Positions 21,500-22,688 of a stretch of 22,688 nt of DNA are shown here, one piece after another. The position numbers and the translations under genes were made by a program. This DNA is from Prevotella sp. UBA2754 (GTDB taxonomy: Bacteria; Bacteroidota; Bacteroidia; Bacteroidales; Bacteroidaceae). Each line of letters opens with the position of its first letter. Position 1 is the stretch's first letter. The stretch covers positions 1 to 22,688 of the forward strand of contig DEJG01000028.1 in the NCBI GenBank assembly GCA_002353295.1. The letters run 5' to 3'. The notes beneath the pieces are model-generated. The model was given only the letters and a program-made list of their open reading frames with translations. It had not been told where the DNA came from and made no database searches.

Positions 21500-21649
21500 T
21501 GTCCACTCTTTGCGATGTTGACTACAAAGAGTAAGGTACACTATAGCGTTAACACCGTCTATAACTATCGTGCACGAATCAAAAATGGAGCCGTAGGTAA
21601 TAGAGAAGCTTTTGAACGGCAAGTTAAAGCACTTGGTACGCCCCGTTGA
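21500..21649 (+). pseudogene. C-terminal remnant of a DUF6377-type regulator gene
   Basis: A 44-codon frame from the ATG at 21515 to the TGA at 21649 encodes HYSVNTVYNYRARIKNGAVG, then NREAFERQVKALG. This matches, from memory, the conserved C-terminal end of Bacteroidetes DUF6377 proteins, a helix-turn-helix-like tail (HYSVNTIYNYR...) on large TPR-TM proteins of over 500 residues. The frame extends upstream without a start to 21500 (CPLFA, perhaps the end of the LRIFALIRL segment), where a stop closes it; the rest of the gene is absent. The segment lies between the aquaporin terminator and the aldolase promoter. The rest of the 407-base gap (21422-21828) holds the terminator, the ATGAACT repeats and the promoter; nothing clear is seen in 21650-21740. 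Confidence 0.65.
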
Positions 21650-21744
21650 GAAATAAATTGTAAAATGCAGTTTACATTTTGTCTGTTGCTTGTGGAAGTT
21701 TTTGTTAATCAATGAAAAAAAACAGTCAAACGGACTTAAAAACT

Positions 21745-21772
21745 ATGAACTGTGAACTATGAACTATGAACT
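21745..21772. repeat. ATGAACT heptamer tandem repeat, four units
   Basis: Three exact ATGAACT units and one GTGAACT run without gaps and are followed by TTTTCG and the -7 box TACCTTTG. The arrangement (heptamers, T-run, -7 box) is the same as at 6550-6579. Confidence 0.7.
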
Positions 21773-21778
21773 TTTTCG

Positions 21779-21786
21779 TACCTTTG
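21779..21786 (+). promoter_or_regulatory. -7 box of the aldolase promoter
   Basis: TACCTTTG is followed by CAC, 42 bases before the aldolase start codon. The -33 position falls inside the heptamer repeats and has no TTG. Confidence 0.65.
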
Positions 21787-21828
21787 CACAAAGAAATTTA
21801 TACATTCATTATTTATATTTAAACTATT

Positions 21829-22688
21829 ATGGTAAATTACAAGGATTTAGGTCTCGTTAATACTCGCGAGATGTTCAAGAAGGCAGTAGCTGGTGGCTAT
21901 GCTATCCCCGCATTCAACTTCAACACCATGGAGCAGATGCAGGCTATTGTCCAGGCTGCTGTTGAGACAAAGTCTCCTGTTATCATGCAGGTTTCTAAAG
22001 GTGCTCGTAACTATGCTAATGCTACTATCCTCCGCTATATGGCTGAGGGTGCTGTAGCTTATGCTAAGGAGTTGGGCTGTGAGAAACCGGAAATCGTGCT
22101 TCACCTCGACCACGGTGATAGCTTCGAGCTCTGCAAGGATTGTATCGACATGGGTTTCTCTAGCGTGATGTATGATGGTTCTTCACTGCCTTACGAGGAG
22201 AACATCAAGATTTCCCGTCAGGTTGTAGAATATGCTCACAAGTATGATGTTACTGTTGAGTGCGAGCTGGGTGTGCTGGCTGGTGTTGAGGATGAGGTTG
22301 CCTCAGAGGTAAGCCATTATACAAAGCCTGAGGAAGTAATCGACTTCGCTACCCGTACTGGTTGCGATTCTCTGGCTATCTCTATCGGTACTTCTCACGG
22401 TGCTTACAAGTTCAAGCCCGAGCAGTGCACACGCGATCCTAAGACCGGTAGGCTGGTTCCTCCTCCATTGGCATTCGACGTGCTGGCTGAGATTGAGAAG
22501 AAGCTTCCTGGATTCCCCATCGTGCTTCATGGTTCTTCTTCTGTTCCTCAGGAAGAGGTTGACACCATCAATAAGTTCGGTGGCAATCTGCCCGATGCAG
22601 TAGGTATCCCCGAGGAGCAGCTCCGCAAGGCTGCTAAGAGTGCTGTATGTAAGATTAACATCGACTCAGACTCTCGTCTGGCTATGAC
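21829..22688 (+). CDS. fba: Class II fructose-1,6-bisphosphate aldolase (3' end beyond the window)
   Basis: 286 codons are visible from the ATG at 21829 and the frame is still open at the window edge; bacterial members of this type are usually about 330 residues. The enzyme reversibly cleaves fructose 1,6-bisphosphate to dihydroxyacetone phosphate and glyceraldehyde 3-phosphate in glycolysis and gluconeogenesis. Expected metal and catalytic elements are visible: HLDHGDS with Asp94 and zinc ligand His95, VECELG (a Glu near 144-146), GTSHGAYKF with His190, and VLHGSSSVP with His234. The first residues (MVNYKDLGLVNTREMF, IPAFNFN) fit the usual N-terminus. It has its own promoter with a 42-base leader region. 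Confidence 0.92.
   Translation, partial: MVNYKDLGLVNTREMFKKAVAGGYAIPAFNFNTMEQMQAIVQAAVETKSPVIMQVSKGARNYANATILRYMAEGAVAYAKELGCEKPEIVLHLDHGDSFELCKDCIDMGFSSVMYDGSSLPYEENIKISRQVVEYAHKYDVTVECELGVLAGVEDEVASEVSHYTKPEEVIDFATRTGCDSLAISIGTSHGAYKFKPEQCTRDPKTGRLVPPPLAFDVLAEIEKKLPGFPIVLHGSSSVPQEEVDTINKFGGNLPDAVGIPEEQLRKAAKSAVCKINIDSDSRLAM

Noticed and set aside
21395..21712. Minus-strand open frame of 105 codons after the aquaporin
   Set aside because: It runs through the aquaporin terminator hairpin and the plus-strand DUF6377-like remnant, with no promoter or protein-like composition.

Overview
The window looks like a chromosomal segment of a Bacteroidales bacterium, most likely Prevotella or a close relative. 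The grounds are repeated promoter -7 boxes of the TAnnTTTG type, little Shine-Dalgarno signal, a type IX-secretion-style C-terminal tail on the first protein, a TPR/AraC membrane regulator, and enzyme types common in that group. No tRNA, rRNA, CRISPR array, transposase or integrase was seen.

Layout. 1-1056 is the 3' part of a large repeat-containing surface protein. 1283-2125 is a glycine-zipper lipoprotein. On the minus strand follow gdhA (3554-2217), a DASS/SLC13 anion transporter (5191-3686) and an O-acetylhomoserine sulfhydrylase (6507-5224). The last two are 32 bases apart and probably form one transcript, while gdhA has its own promoter. 6601-8910, divergent from the sulfhydrylase, is a 769-residue regulator with two AraC DNA-binding domains on one chain. 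From a promoter at 8982 runs a compact run of small genes: a 52-residue basic microprotein, then five exported proteins with no firm functional assignment (9197-13022). A decayed second copy of the microprotein's 3' part follows at about 13039-13104. 13155-16166 is a 1003-residue protein with two receiver-like domains and a PEP/pyruvate-binding ATP-grasp domain. Its 3' end overlaps that of a convergent gene (17141-16146) for a YqiA-type hydrolase fused to a degenerate nucleotidase-like domain. 17227-20639 holds two overlapping sensor genes: a dCache-HAMP protein that has lost the phospho-histidine and ATPase domain, and an intact dCache-HAMP histidine kinase. An aquaporin (20741-21421), a remnant of a DUF6377-type gene (about 21500-21649), and the 5' 860 bases of a class II fructose-bisphosphate aldolase gene close the window.

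How the parts may work together. gdhA, the anion transporter and the sulfhydrylase are core nitrogen, carbon and sulfur metabolism. The 6.6-13.1 kb block is the most unusual part: a fused double-AraC membrane regulator faces a promoter with a weak -33 box and regularly spaced upstream repeats, followed by a set of exported proteins bracketed by an 18-base direct repeat. The kinase/pseudokinase pair has no adjacent response regulator. The nearest receiver domain with apparent phosphorylation residues is inside the 1003-residue ATP-grasp protein, so a link is possible but unproven.
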